NCBI GenBank assembly: GCA_002361735.1
Contig: DETS01000033.1
Coordinates: 1 to 25,668, forward strand
DNA from: Lachnospiraceae bacterium UBA3282
GTDB lineage: Bacteria > Bacillota > Clostridia > Lachnospirales > Lachnospiraceae
Length of the DNA: 25,668 bases
Reading direction: 5' to 3'
Shown here: positions 12,235-18,936 of the stretch, piece after piece
How the letters are laid out: each line of letters starts with the position of its first letter
How positions within the stretch are numbered: the first letter of the stretch is position 1
Program-made: the position numbers and the translations under genes
Notes under the pieces: generated by a model
What the model was told of the DNA's origin: nothing
Databases searched by the model: none
Seen by the model: the letters and a program-made list of their open reading frames with translations, nothing else

Positions 12235-13464
12235 ATGACAGAAGCCTGTTTTGATGAAATGCAGATCAGTTTAGATTGGGAAGAAGACCCACGGGAAGAC
12301 CGATTAGACCGCATCCGCTATGAGAGAAGGCAGAAACGGCGGCTTGCAAGACTGCGGCGCGAAAAACAGAAGCGCGCACTGGCGGGGGTGCTCTTTTGCG
12401 GTTTACTTGCCGTAATCGTCGTGCTGCGTGTGGCGGCTGTCAGAATGGACAAGAGGGCAGGAGAGACGCCCGCGCTGTCGGCACGGGAAATGGCAGCGCT
12501 GAATCAGTCTGGCGGAGCGGGGATTACGGAAATAGCGGGAAAAATCGCGGAAGCAGCCGGGGTGCCGGTAACAGAGGCGGAAAAGATTGTGGGAGAGTCT
12601 GAGGTAGAGGAAACGCAGTCAGAAGAAACATCGGCTGAGGCGGAGACTACAGTTTACCGTTTCGCAGAGACAGAGGATACCGCCTTTATTGACAGTGCGG
12701 ATGTCATCAGTTCACATGCCATTCTGATAGATGAAAGCACTGACGATGTTATTGCGTCAAAGGGAGCGAAAGAAAGAATCATGCCCGCCTCCATGACGAA
12801 GGTTTTGACGGTGCTTGTGGCGGCGGAACAGATCCCCGAGGAGAAGCTTGACGATACCTTTGAGATGACGCTGGAGATCACAGATTATGCCTATGTGAAC
12901 GATTGCAGCTCCGTAGGTTTTTTGGATGGGGAAGCAGTATCGGTGCGGGATCTGTTTTACGGGACAGCCATGCAGTCCGGCGGAGACGCGGCGCTGGGGC
13001 TTGCCTATTATGTGGCGGGCTCTCAGGAGGCCTTTGTGAAATTGATGAACGAGAAACTGGAAGCGCTCGGCATCGCGGACAGCACGCATTTTACCAACTG
13101 CGTCGGGCTCTATGATGAAGCGCATTACAGCACGGTCTACGATATGGCGGTCATTATGAAGGCGGCAATGCAGAATGACTTTTGCAGGGAAGTGATGTCG
13201 AAGCATGTTTATACCACAAAGCCTACCGCGGAACATCCCGAGGGCATTGAGATTTCCAATTGGTTCCTGCGGAAAATCGAGGACAAGGATACGGGCGGCG
13301 AGGTGCTCTGCGCCAAGACCGGGTATATTGTGCAGTCGAAAAACTGTGCCGTGAGCTATGAAATGTCTGCCAAAGGAACGCCGTATCTTTGTGTGACGGC
13401 GGGGTCCACCAGCAGCTGGCGGTGTATCTACGATCACGTGGAAATCTATAACAGATATCTTTAA
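12235..13464 (+). CDS. Membrane-anchored D-Ala-D-Ala carboxypeptidase (peptidase S11, DacA-like)
   Basis: Low-molecular-weight penicillin-binding protein, 409 residues, that trims the terminal D-Ala from peptidoglycan stem peptides outside the membrane. Unusually it has a charged cytoplasmic N-terminus of about 47 residues and then one signal-anchor helix (48-69), rather than a cleaved signal peptide and C-terminal amphipathic anchor. A Glu/Thr-rich spacer (to ~140) leads to the catalytic domain: S-M-T-K (Ser186, Lys189), S-G-G-D-A-A at 248-253 in place of the textbook S-x-N, and K-T-G (361-363). Asn-to-Gly at the second motif may alter activity, though I recall Ala or Gly there in other clostridial members. 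The domain ends soon after K-T-G, with no PBP5-like C-terminal domain. ATG at 12235 follows GGAAGGA. It lies between rlmD and tetR with gaps of 15 and 20 bases. Confidence 0.9.
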   Translation: MTEACFDEMQISLDWEEDPREDRLDRIRYERRQKRRLARLRREKQKRALAGVLFCGLLAVIVVLRVAAVRMDKRAGETPALSAREMAALNQSGGAGITEIAGKIAEAAGVPVTEAEKIVGESEVEETQSEETSAEAETTVYRFAETEDTAFIDSADVISSHAILIDESTDDVIASKGAKERIMPASMTKVLTVLVAAEQIPEEKLDDTFEMTLEITDYAYVNDCSSVGFLDGEAVSVRDLFYGTAMQSGGDAALGLAYYVAGSQEAFVKLMNEKLEALGIADSTHFTNCVGLYDEAHYSTVYDMAVIMKAAMQNDFCREVMSKHVYTTKPTAEHPEGIEISNWFLRKIEDKDTGGEVLCAKTGYIVQSKNCAVSYEMSAKGTPYLCVTAGSTSSWRCIYDHVEIYNRYL

Positions 13465-13484
13465 AACCATAAAAGGAGAAGTCA

Positions 13485-14060
13485 ATGCCAAACACGAATA
13501 CGACCAAGATCGCATTGGGGGAATCTCTGAAAAAACTGGTTCTGACCAAGAGGCTTGAGAAAATAACGATCAACGATCTCACATCGGACTGCGGCATCAG
13601 CAGAATGGCATTTTACTATCATTTCAAGGATATTTACGATCTGGTGGAATGGGTCTGCGTGGAGGATGGGAAGAAAGTTTTGCAGGGCAAAAGGACTTAT
13701 GAGACATGGCAGGAGGGCATGACCCAGATTTTTGAGGCTGTTCTGGAAAACAAGGCGTTTGTGCTAAATGTGTACCGCAGTATCGGCAGGGAAAAGGTGG
13801 AAGGGTATCTCTACAAGCTTACCTACGAAATGCTCAAGGAAGTGGTTGAGGACAGATGCCGGGGCGTGGAATTGTCGGCGGCGCATAAAGCGTTTATTGC
13901 GGATTTCTATAAATACGGCATTGTAGGAATCATGCTGGATTGGATCGGCGGCGGCATGAAGGGAAATTATGAGGAGATCGTGGAGAATATGGGAGTCATG
14001 CTTCACGGTAATATTGCACGCTCTATTAAGAATTTTGAGAAAGCCGGAAATTGCGATTGA
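13485..14060 (+). CDS. TetR/AcrR-family transcriptional regulator
   Basis: A 191-residue one-component regulator. The N-terminal helix-turn-helix shows I-T-I-N-D-L-T-S-D-C-G-I-S and R-M-A-F-Y-Y-H-F-K-D-I-Y-D-L-V, typical of TetR proteins of the DhaS-like subgroup. The C-terminal ligand domain (about 60-185) is helical and contains Y-G-I-V-G-I-M-L-D-W-I-G-G-G-M, a pattern common in that subgroup. ATG at 13485 has AAAGGAG eight bases ahead. It follows the carboxypeptidase gene by 20 bases and precedes oleate hydratase in the same direction, with an intergenic region rich in direct repeats. The natural inference is that it controls the hydratase in response to a fatty acid or derived ligand; sequence alone does not prove this. 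Confidence 0.88.
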   Translation: MPNTNTTKIALGESLKKLVLTKRLEKITINDLTSDCGISRMAFYYHFKDIYDLVEWVCVEDGKKVLQGKRTYETWQEGMTQIFEAVLENKAFVLNVYRSIGREKVEGYLYKLTYEMLKEVVEDRCRGVELSAAHKAFIADFYKYGIVGIMLDWIGGGMKGNYEEIVENMGVMLHGNIARSIKNFEKAGNCD

Positions 14061-14064
14061 AATA

Positions 14065-14111
14065 GTTTACATAATATTACTGATAATGCTAATTTGGTTA
14101 ACATAATGCTA
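14065..14111. promoter_or_regulatory. Direct-repeat cluster, candidate TetR operator
   Basis: Two overlapping sets of repeats lie just after tetR. GTTTACATAAT (14065-14075) recurs with one change as GTTAACATAAT (14097-14107), 32 bases apart, and ATAATGCTA occurs exactly at 14083-14091 and 14103-14111, 20 bases apart. Spacing near whole helical turns suggests a protein-binding array. AT richness makes chance repeats more likely, so confidence is low. Confidence 0.35.
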
Positions 14112-14142
14112 TTTATGATATTGTTTTACTAAACAGATCAGG

Positions 14143-14180
14143 CGAAATGATAAGTTTTTTATCATTTTGCTTTTTTTGTT
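14143..14180 (+). terminator. Terminator after tetR
   Basis: AAATGATAA (14145-14153) and TTATCATTT (14159-14167) form a perfect nine-base stem, extendable by a G-U and a C-G pair, with a GTTTT loop and then TGCTTTTTTTGTT. It probably ends the rlmD-dacA-tetR transcript. If transcription of the hydratase started upstream of it, it would act as a leader hairpin instead. Confidence 0.75.
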
Positions 14181-14182
14181 AA

Positions 14183-14211
14183 TTGGTCGGGAAGAAAAGA
14201 ACGGCTATGAT
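14183..14211 (+). promoter_or_regulatory. Candidate promoter of oleate hydratase
   Basis: TTGGTC at 14183-14188 and TATGAT at 14206-14211, spaced 17, directly follow the terminator. The predicted leader to the ATG at 14282 is about 64 bases. A second possible start within the repeat cluster near 14057-14095 has poorer hexamers. Confidence 0.45.
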
Positions 14212-14281
14212 AGCTTTAGCAAAAAAAGAAAACAGGGGCGAAAAGATAGAAACCGCCGAGATCGGGAAAGGTGGAACACAT

Positions 14282-16309
14282 ATGGCAAACAAAAAAAATA
14301 TCGGGCTTGGCGTGGCGGCTGTTGCGGCAGCAGGAGCGGGCGCGGCGCTGGCGGCAAAAACTTTGCAGAAGAAAGCGCAGGTAGGGGGTGTGTCTGCACA
14401 GACGGAAGAAGGAACGGTGAGCGAACCGGAACTTTCCGCGGACGAAAAGCGCCGCAGGAGAAAATATACGGAATTGGACTACCGCAACACTGAGCTGGGA
14501 CGGTATGATAAAAACAGCAAGGGCATTTATTACAGCAACGGCAACTACGAGGCGTTTGCAACGCCGAAAAAGCCCGATGGAGTGGATGAGAAAAATGCCT
14601 ATATCGTGGGCAGCGGTCTTGCGGCGTTGGCGGCGGCTTGTTTCCTGGTCCGCGACGGACAGATGCCCGGCAGCCATATTCATATTTTAGAATCCATGGA
14701 CATTGCGGGCGGCGCCTGCGACGGCATCAACGACCCGAACAGAGGCTATGTGATGCGCGGCGGCAGAGAGATGGAAAATCATTTCGAGTGTTTGTGGGAT
14801 CTGTTCCGCAGCATTCCTTCCATCGAGACGCCGGGTGTGTCGGTGCTGGACGAATATTACTGGCTGAATAAGGAGGACCCGAACTATTCCCTCTGCCGTG
14901 CTACGGTAAACCGTGGGCAGGACGCCCACACGGACGGCAGATTCAATCTGAGCCAGAAGGGCTGCATGGAGATCATGAAGCTCTTTATGACAAAGGATGA
15001 GGACCTCTACGACAAGACCATTGAGGATGTCTTCGATGAGGAAGTGTTTGACTCCACGTTCTGGCTATACTGGCGCACCATGTTCGCTTTCGAGAACTGG
15101 CACAGTGCGCTTGAAATGAAGCTGTACTTCCAGCGGTTCATTCATCACATCGCGGGACTGCCGGATTTCAGCGCTTTGAAATTCACGAAATACAACCAGT
15201 ATGAGTCACTGATCCTGCCCATGCAGAAATATCTGGAGGCAGCAGGCGTTGACTTCCGGTTTAACACCGAAGTGACCAACGTCATTTTTGAGTTTGAGGG
15301 TGACAAAAAGATTGCCAAGGCGATCGAATGCAAGGTGAAGGGCGTGGAGAAAGGTATTATGTTAACTGAAAATGACCTTGTCTTTGTGACCAACGGCAGC
15401 TGCACCGAGGGGACGATCTACGGCGACCAGAACCATGCGCCCAACGGGGATGCGGAGGTGCGTACAAGCGGCTGTTGGAGCCTCTGGAAAAACATCGCGA
15501 AGCAGGATCCTTCCTTCGGGCGTCCCGAGAAGTTCTGCTCTGACGTGGCGAAGACAAATTGGGAGTCCGCTACCGTTACCACGCTGGACGACAAGATTCT
15601 GCCTTATATCGAAGCCATCTGCAAGCGCGATCCCAAGAGCGGCAAGGTGGTGACCGGCGGTATCGTGAGCTGTCAGGATTCCGCATGGCTTCTCAGCTGG
15701 ACCGTCAACAGACAGGGACAGTTCAAGGATCAGGATAAAGATAAGGTCTGCGTCTGGGTGTACGGTCTGTTTACGGATGTGGAAGGCGATTATGTGAAGA
15801 AGCCCATGAAGGATTGTACCGGTAAGGAAATCACGCAGGAGTGGCTCTACCACTTGGGCGTGCCCGTGGAGGAAATTGACGGGCTTGCTGAAAAGAGCGC
15901 GGTCTGCGTGCCGACCATGATGCCTTATATCACCGCATTCTTTATGCCCAGAACCGCAGGCGACAGACCTGACGTGATTCCCGACGGCTGCGTGAACTTT
16001 GCGTTCCTCGGACAGTTTGCCCAGACTCCGAGAGATACCGTGTTCACCACCGAGTATTCCGTCAGGACCGCCATGGAAGCCGTTTACGGTCTGCTGGGCG
16101 TGGACAGAGGCGTACCGGAAGTGTGGGGCAGCGTCTACGATATCAGGGAGCTTCTTTCCGGCAGCGTGAAACTGATGGATGGTAAGTCTCCGCTGGAGAT
16201 CAATTTGGGACCGTTAAATCCGGTAAAGAAGCTGCTGCTCAAGTTTGTGAAGGGCACGGTGGTCGAAAAGGTGATGCGGGATCAGGGTGTTTTGAAGGAG
16301 TGGATGTAA
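14282..16309 (+). CDS. ohyA: Oleate hydratase (myosin-cross-reactive antigen family)
   Basis: FAD-dependent hydratase that adds water to the cis-9 double bond of unsaturated fatty acids, giving 10-hydroxy fatty acids; in gut bacteria this detoxifies oleate and linoleate. The 675-residue protein shows the family start I-Y-Y-S-N-G-N-Y-E-A-F (from residue 82), the dinucleotide fold I-V-G-S-G-L-A-A-L-A-A (G110), M-R-G-G-R-E-M-E-N-H-F-E with Glu163 in the position of the catalytic glutamate of studied enzymes, and S-I-P-S-I-E. Most hydratases begin near the Y-Y-S motif; here about 81 extra residues precede it, including an Ala/Gly-rich hydrophobic helix at residues 6-25. The ATG at 14282 has AAGGTGG seven bases ahead; the frame is open further upstream to 14183 with no better site. 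tetR lies upstream and a strong terminator follows. Confidence 0.93.
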   Translation: MANKKNIGLGVAAVAAAGAGAALAAKTLQKKAQVGGVSAQTEEGTVSEPELSADEKRRRRKYTELDYRNTELGRYDKNSKGIYYSNGNYEAFATPKKPDGVDEKNAYIVGSGLAALAAACFLVRDGQMPGSHIHILESMDIAGGACDGINDPNRGYVMRGGREMENHFECLWDLFRSIPSIETPGVSVLDEYYWLNKEDPNYSLCRATVNRGQDAHTDGRFNLSQKGCMEIMKLFMTKDEDLYDKTIEDVFDEEVFDSTFWLYWRTMFAFENWHSALEMKLYFQRFIHHIAGLPDFSALKFTKYNQYESLILPMQKYLEAAGVDFRFNTEVTNVIFEFEGDKKIAKAIECKVKGVEKGIMLTENDLVFVTNGSCTEGTIYGDQNHAPNGDAEVRTSGCWSLWKNIAKQDPSFGRPEKFCSDVAKTNWESATVTTLDDKILPYIEAICKRDPKSGKVVTGGIVSCQDSAWLLSWTVNRQGQFKDQDKDKVCVWVYGLFTDVEGDYVKKPMKDCTGKEITQEWLYHLGVPVEEIDGLAEKSAVCVPTMMPYITAFFMPRTAGDRPDVIPDGCVNFAFLGQFAQTPRDTVFTTEYSVRTAMEAVYGLLGVDRGVPEVWGSVYDIRELLSGSVKLMDGKSPLEINLGPLNPVKKLLLKFVKGTVVEKVMRDQGVLKEWM

Positions 16310-16316
16310 AACTATA

Positions 16317-16448
16317 CTATAATAGGAGAGTTTTGGCAAGAAAGAAGGGAAACAGGCAGCGCGGTTGCGCTGCCTGTGTTTTCTGATTGTTGTCGGAAAG
16401 CCAGTTTCTAAATTCTTCTCGGGTGGGGAATTGCAGGGTATCGTTCAT
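16317..16448 (-). pseudogene. Truncated 5' remnant of a YdeI/OmpD-associated-like gene
   Basis: On the minus strand a good promoter and ribosome site (GGAGG ending about nine bases before the ATG at 16448) open a 43-codon frame. Its first part, M-N-D-T-L-Q-F-P-T-R-E-E-F-R-N-W-L-S-D-N, resembles the N-terminus of YdeI-like proteins, which run on with a 'G-V-W-L' type segment. Here the resemblance ends after about 22 residues and the frame runs into the reverse complement of the ohyA terminator, stopping at 16317. A deletion or join at about 16380 seems to have removed the rest. The family assignment rests on a short match from memory. Confidence 0.4.
16352..16384 (+). terminator. Strong terminator after oleate hydratase
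   Basis: ACAGGCAGCGC (16352-16362) and GCGCTGCCTGT (16367-16377) form a perfect 11-base GC-rich stem with a GGTT loop, followed by GTTTTCTG. It lies 40 bases after the stop codon. Confidence 0.87.
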
Positions 16449-16507
16449 GGTATTGTTCCTCCATGTGATGTTTCTGTTGTTAGACACGAAGCATTAGCTT
16501 AATATAT

Positions 16508-16536
16508 AGTATATCTTTAGAAATAAGTATTGGCAA
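16508..16536 (-). promoter_or_regulatory. Minus-strand promoter of the YdeI-like remnant
   Basis: Read on the minus strand, TTGCCA (16536-16531) and TATACT (16513-16508) are spaced 17, and a leader of about 55 bases brings transcription to the GGAGG and ATG at 16448. The rest of the 16449-16623 gap is AT-rich; no convincing plus-strand promoter for the PIN gene was found. Confidence 0.55.
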
Positions 16537-16623
16537 TTAGTTAGTTTACATGGGTGTCATTCTTTACTGAAATAACTTTTTATGATACACTTTGAATAGC
16601 AATGAAGGGAAAATAAAACGTAT

Positions 16624-16956
16624 ATGAAAATATATATGGATAATTGTTGTTATAATCGTCCTTATGATGACCAGACATATATTAGAATCCATTTAGAAAC
16701 GGAAGCAAAACTGCATATTCAGGATTTGGTTAAACGAGGGGAAATTGAGCTTGTCACTTCTTATATGTTGGAATATGAGAATGGGAAAAATCGGTTTTCT
16801 CATAAAAAAAGGGCAATAGCCGATTTTATGAATGCATATGAATCATACAGTGATTATTTTATTACCACAGATGACCGTCTGCTTAAATTGCAGACAGAGG
16901 AGATTCAGGTGGTGACACCGGGAGAATTTATTAGAAGATTGGAGGCGGTTGACTGA
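16624..16956 (+). CDS. PIN-domain protein, probably internally deleted (toxin-like)
   Basis: The protein opens M-K-I-Y-M-D-N-C-C-Y-N-R-P-Y-D-D, characteristic of one PIN-domain group in clostridia and cyanobacteria, with the first acidic residue of a PIN nuclease at Asp6. It continues S-Y-M-L-E-Y-E-N and ends D-Y-F-I-T-T-D-D-R-L-L-K and V-T-P-G-E-F-I. Relatives as I remember them are roughly 150 residues; this is 110. The part between A-D-F-M-N-A-Y-E-S and S-D-Y-F, where a conserved acidic residue and an A-L-H-I-A-like helix should lie, is absent without loss of frame. Nuclease activity is therefore doubtful. The ATG at 16624 has only a distant GAAGGGA. Its stop codon shares a base with the next ATG. 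Confidence 0.75.
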   Translation: MKIYMDNCCYNRPYDDQTYIRIHLETEAKLHIQDLVKRGEIELVTSYMLEYENGKNRFSHKKRAIADFMNAYESYSDYFITTDDRLLKLQTEEIQVVTPGEFIRRLEAVD

Positions 16957-17180
16957 TGAACAGTGCAGTAGAGATTATGGATATAGGTTTTGCTTGTCTG
17001 GTGGAAAAATTGGGGATTGTCGATGCAGAGCGTTTTATTGCGATGATTAAACGGGATAGCTTCGATTACACAGTTTGGCGGAGAGAGTATTTTGATGACA
17101 TGCCTTTGGAACAGGTGAGTGAAGAGGCGGAAACTTATGCTAAAAGTCATCCTCATAAGGGAAATGGAATAAGAGTATAA
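16956..17180 (+). CDS. Small partner protein of the PIN gene (antitoxin-like, 74 aa)
   Basis: The protein reads M-N-S-A-V-E-I-M-D-I-G-F-A-C-L-V-E-K-L-G then V-D-A-E-R-F-I-A-M-I and D-Y-T-V-W-R-R-E-Y-F-D-D-M. The pattern 'helix, L-G, A-x-R-F, D-Y-T, R/E-rich strand' is shared by small proteins commonly found beside this PIN group, so a toxin-antitoxin-like pair is likely, though I know of no proof of antitoxin action for the family. The start ATG overlaps the PIN stop by one base (TGATG), indicating coupled translation; GGAGG lies about 11 bases ahead. Unlike the PIN gene it appears complete. Both genes are AT-richer than flanking DNA, as is common for mobile modules. Confidence 0.7.
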   Translation: MNSAVEIMDIGFACLVEKLGIVDAERFIAMIKRDSFDYTVWRREYFDDMPLEQVSEEAETYAKSHPHKGNGIRV

Positions 17181-17215
17181 AAACTGCGGGTATCCTCAAT
17201 GGAACCCGCAGTTTT
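17180..17215. terminator. Bidirectional terminator between the PIN pair and glnA
   Basis: AAAACTGCGGGT (17180-17191) pairs perfectly with ACCCGCAGTTTT (17204-17215) over 12 bases. On the minus strand the stem ends in TTTT and continues TTA, a good terminator for glnA; on the plus strand the stem also ends in TTTT, directly after the antitoxin-like gene. Confidence 0.82.
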
Positions 17216-17237
17216 AAGTTGAAAGCACAAACGATGA

Positions 17238-18665
17238 TTACAAATCGTAATACATCATAAACTCCGCCGGCGTAGGAATCTGCCCGGCTTCTTTTGCCTC
17301 GGCGCGTTTCCTTTCGATCCATACGTCGATGAGCCGCTCGGGGAACACCCCGTCCTTGGTCAGATAGTCGTGGTCTTTCTCCAGTGCATCCAGCGCCTCC
17401 TCCAGTGATTTCGGAAGCCCCTTGATCTTCTTCTGCTCCTCGGGGGAGAGGGTGTAGAGGTTAAAGTCGTAAGGTCCCCAGCCGTTTGCCGCGGGATCGA
17501 TTTTCTTCTCAATGCCGTCTAAGCCAGCCATCAGGATCGCCGCATAAGCGTAGTAGGGATTGGCGGTAGCATCAGGGTTTCTCAGCTCAAACCGCTTTGC
17601 CTCCGGGGATTTCGCGTAGGCGGGAATGCGGATGACCGCACTGCGGTTGGAGGTAGCGTAGCCGACAGTCACGGGCGCTTCATACCCGGGCACCAGACGT
17701 TTGAAGGAGTTGGTGGAAGGGTTGGTGAAGGCGCACAGCGACGCGATGTGGGAGAGTAGTCCGCCGATAAAGTAGTGGGCGGTCTGACTTAAGCCGGAGT
17801 AGCCGTTCTCGTCGTAGAAGACAGGATTGCCGTCCTTTTTCAGCAGCATATGCACATGAAGCCCATTGCCTGCCTCTTTATAAATGGGCTTGGGCAGGAA
17901 GGTGGCTGTCTTGCCTTCCCGTGCGGCCATATTCTTGATGATATATTTGATGATCATGGTGTTGTCCGCCATGGTGGGCATATCGGCAAGCTCCACTTCG
18001 ATCTCCATCTGTCCGGGACCGCCGACTTCGTGGTGGTGGTATTTCACCTTGATGCCCCAGTCTTCGATTTCCATGCACATACGGCTTCTGAGATCGTAGC
18101 CCACATCCTGGGGCGCGGCGATGTGGTAGCCGCCGTGGGTCACTTCGTAGCCGTTGTTGCCGGGTGTATCCAGCCTGCAGTTCCAGTCCGCCTGTCTGGT
18201 GTCAATGCTGTAAGCGCACTGTCTGGGCGACACTTCGTAGCGGGCGGAGTCGAACAGATAGAATTCAAACTCGGGTCCGATCACCATCTCGTCTGCAACG
18301 CCGGTCTTTTTCATGTAATCCATGGCGCGCAGGCTGACATTTTTCGGATACTGGTCAAAGGGCGTGTTCTCGCCTTTACCGATCACGCAGACGTTACCGC
18401 ACATGGTCAGTGTGGGCACTTCCGCAAAAGGATCCACGTAGGCGGTATCCGGGTCAGGCAAAAAGACCATGTCGCTCTTTTCAACGGGCGCGTACCCGTA
18501 GTTGGAACCGTCGAAGCCGATCCCGTAGACGAAGACGTTCTCATCAAACCGCTCCACCGGTATGGTGATGTGACGCCAGCGTCCGTCGATGTCGGTCATT
18601 TTGAAGTCGATCATACGGATCTCTTTCTCCTGACACAGTTTCCTGATTTCTGTACTTTTGTCCAT
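17238..18665 (-). CDS. glnA: Glutamine synthetase, type I
   Basis: ATP-dependent ligation of ammonia to glutamate, the main route of nitrogen assimilation. The 475-residue protein has the full type I fold: beta-grasp N-terminus with I-D-F-K-M-T-D-I-D-G-R-W, the metal/glutamate motifs G-P-E-F-E-F-Y-L-F, N-G-L-H-V-H-M and H-H-H-E-V-G-G-P-G-Q-M-E-I, and the C-terminal N-R-S-A-V-I-R-I-P and R-F-E-L-R-N-P-D. A tyrosine in F-N-L-Y-T-L-S-P-E-E sits where enterobacterial enzymes are adenylylated, but no adenylyltransferase is seen here and many enzymes have this Tyr without being modified. The ATG at 18665 has GGAGG five bases ahead; four extra in-frame codons upstream lack a site. It is monocistronic, with its own promoter and terminator. 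A GATTCC/GGAATC inverted repeat lies in its leader. Confidence 0.95.
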   Translation of the reverse strand: MDKSTEIRKLCQEKEIRMIDFKMTDIDGRWRHITIPVERFDENVFVYGIGFDGSNYGYAPVEKSDMVFLPDPDTAYVDPFAEVPTLTMCGNVCVIGKGENTPFDQYPKNVSLRAMDYMKKTGVADEMVIGPEFEFYLFDSARYEVSPRQCAYSIDTRQADWNCRLDTPGNNGYEVTHGGYHIAAPQDVGYDLRSRMCMEIEDWGIKVKYHHHEVGGPGQMEIEVELADMPTMADNTMIIKYIIKNMAAREGKTATFLPKPIYKEAGNGLHVHMLLKKDGNPVFYDENGYSGLSQTAHYFIGGLLSHIASLCAFTNPSTNSFKRLVPGYEAPVTVGYATSNRSAVIRIPAYAKSPEAKRFELRNPDATANPYYAYAAILMAGLDGIEKKIDPAANGWGPYDFNLYTLSPEEQKKIKGLPKSLEEALDALEKDHDYLTKDGVFPERLIDVWIERKRAEAKEAGQIPTPAEFMMYYDL

Positions 18666-18696
18666 GCTTTCCTCCAATCTTATCCCTTTTTTGTGC

Positions 18697-18711
18697 GATT
18701 CCCATGGAATC
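18697..18711. repeat. Inverted repeat in the glnA leader
   Basis: GATTCC and GGAATC flank a CAT centre, a perfect 6-3-6 palindrome between the predicted glnA start site and its ribosome site. It might be an operator or a small leader hairpin. It does not match the GlnR consensus (TGTNA-N7-TNACA). Confidence 0.35.
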
Positions 18712-18731
18712 TGAATTGTATGTATAATAAC

Positions 18732-18761
18732 ACTATACTATAGAAGAAGTACGACGGTAAA
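18732..18761 (-). promoter_or_regulatory. Candidate glnA promoter
   Basis: Minus-strand TTTACC (18761-18756) and TATAGT (18737-18732) are spaced 18, giving a leader of about 60 bases to the ATG at 18665. The rest of the 270-base divergent gap (18666-18936) shows only the inverted repeat and the promoter of the next plus-strand gene. Confidence 0.5.
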
Positions 18762-18887
18762 GCGAAATTTTGCGAATTGCGTGAAGTGTGAGACGAATGC
18801 GGAAGGTGTGACCATGCGACAAAAGTTATTGGAAGGGCGGTTGGATAGACTGTGATATTTTGGAGGTCAACGTTTGCGGAAAAAGCG

Positions 18888-18917
18888 TTGATAATGCGGC
18901 TGTGGAAGTGGTATACT
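18888..18917 (+). promoter_or_regulatory. Promoter of the MmcQ/YjbR gene
   Basis: TTGATA at 18888-18893 and TATACT at 18912-18917, spaced 18, close to sigma-A consensus. The predicted start site lies only about 12 bases before the ATG at 18937, so the leader is very short but still includes GGAGG. Confidence 0.55.
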
Positions 18918-18936
18918 GGAAACATTGGAGGTAAGA

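Noticed and set aside
12757..13515. 252-codon minus-strand frame across the carboxypeptidase gene
   Set aside because: Covers the S-x-x-K to K-T-G region of a clear S11 peptidase in antisense; no promoter or ribosome site.
14094..14119. TTGGTT/TATGAT as a promoter for oleate hydratase
   Set aside because: The spacing is only 14 bases, too short for a usual sigma-A promoter.
14183..14281. Oleate hydratase starting at the GTG at 14183
   Set aside because: That position overlaps the predicted -35 box and has no ribosome site, while the ATG at 14282 has AAGGTGG at good spacing.
17850..18743. 297-codon plus-strand frame opposite glnA, rich in His and Val
   Set aside because: It is entirely antisense to a well-conserved gene with clear motifs, has no ribosome site, and reads like the complement of GC-biased codons.
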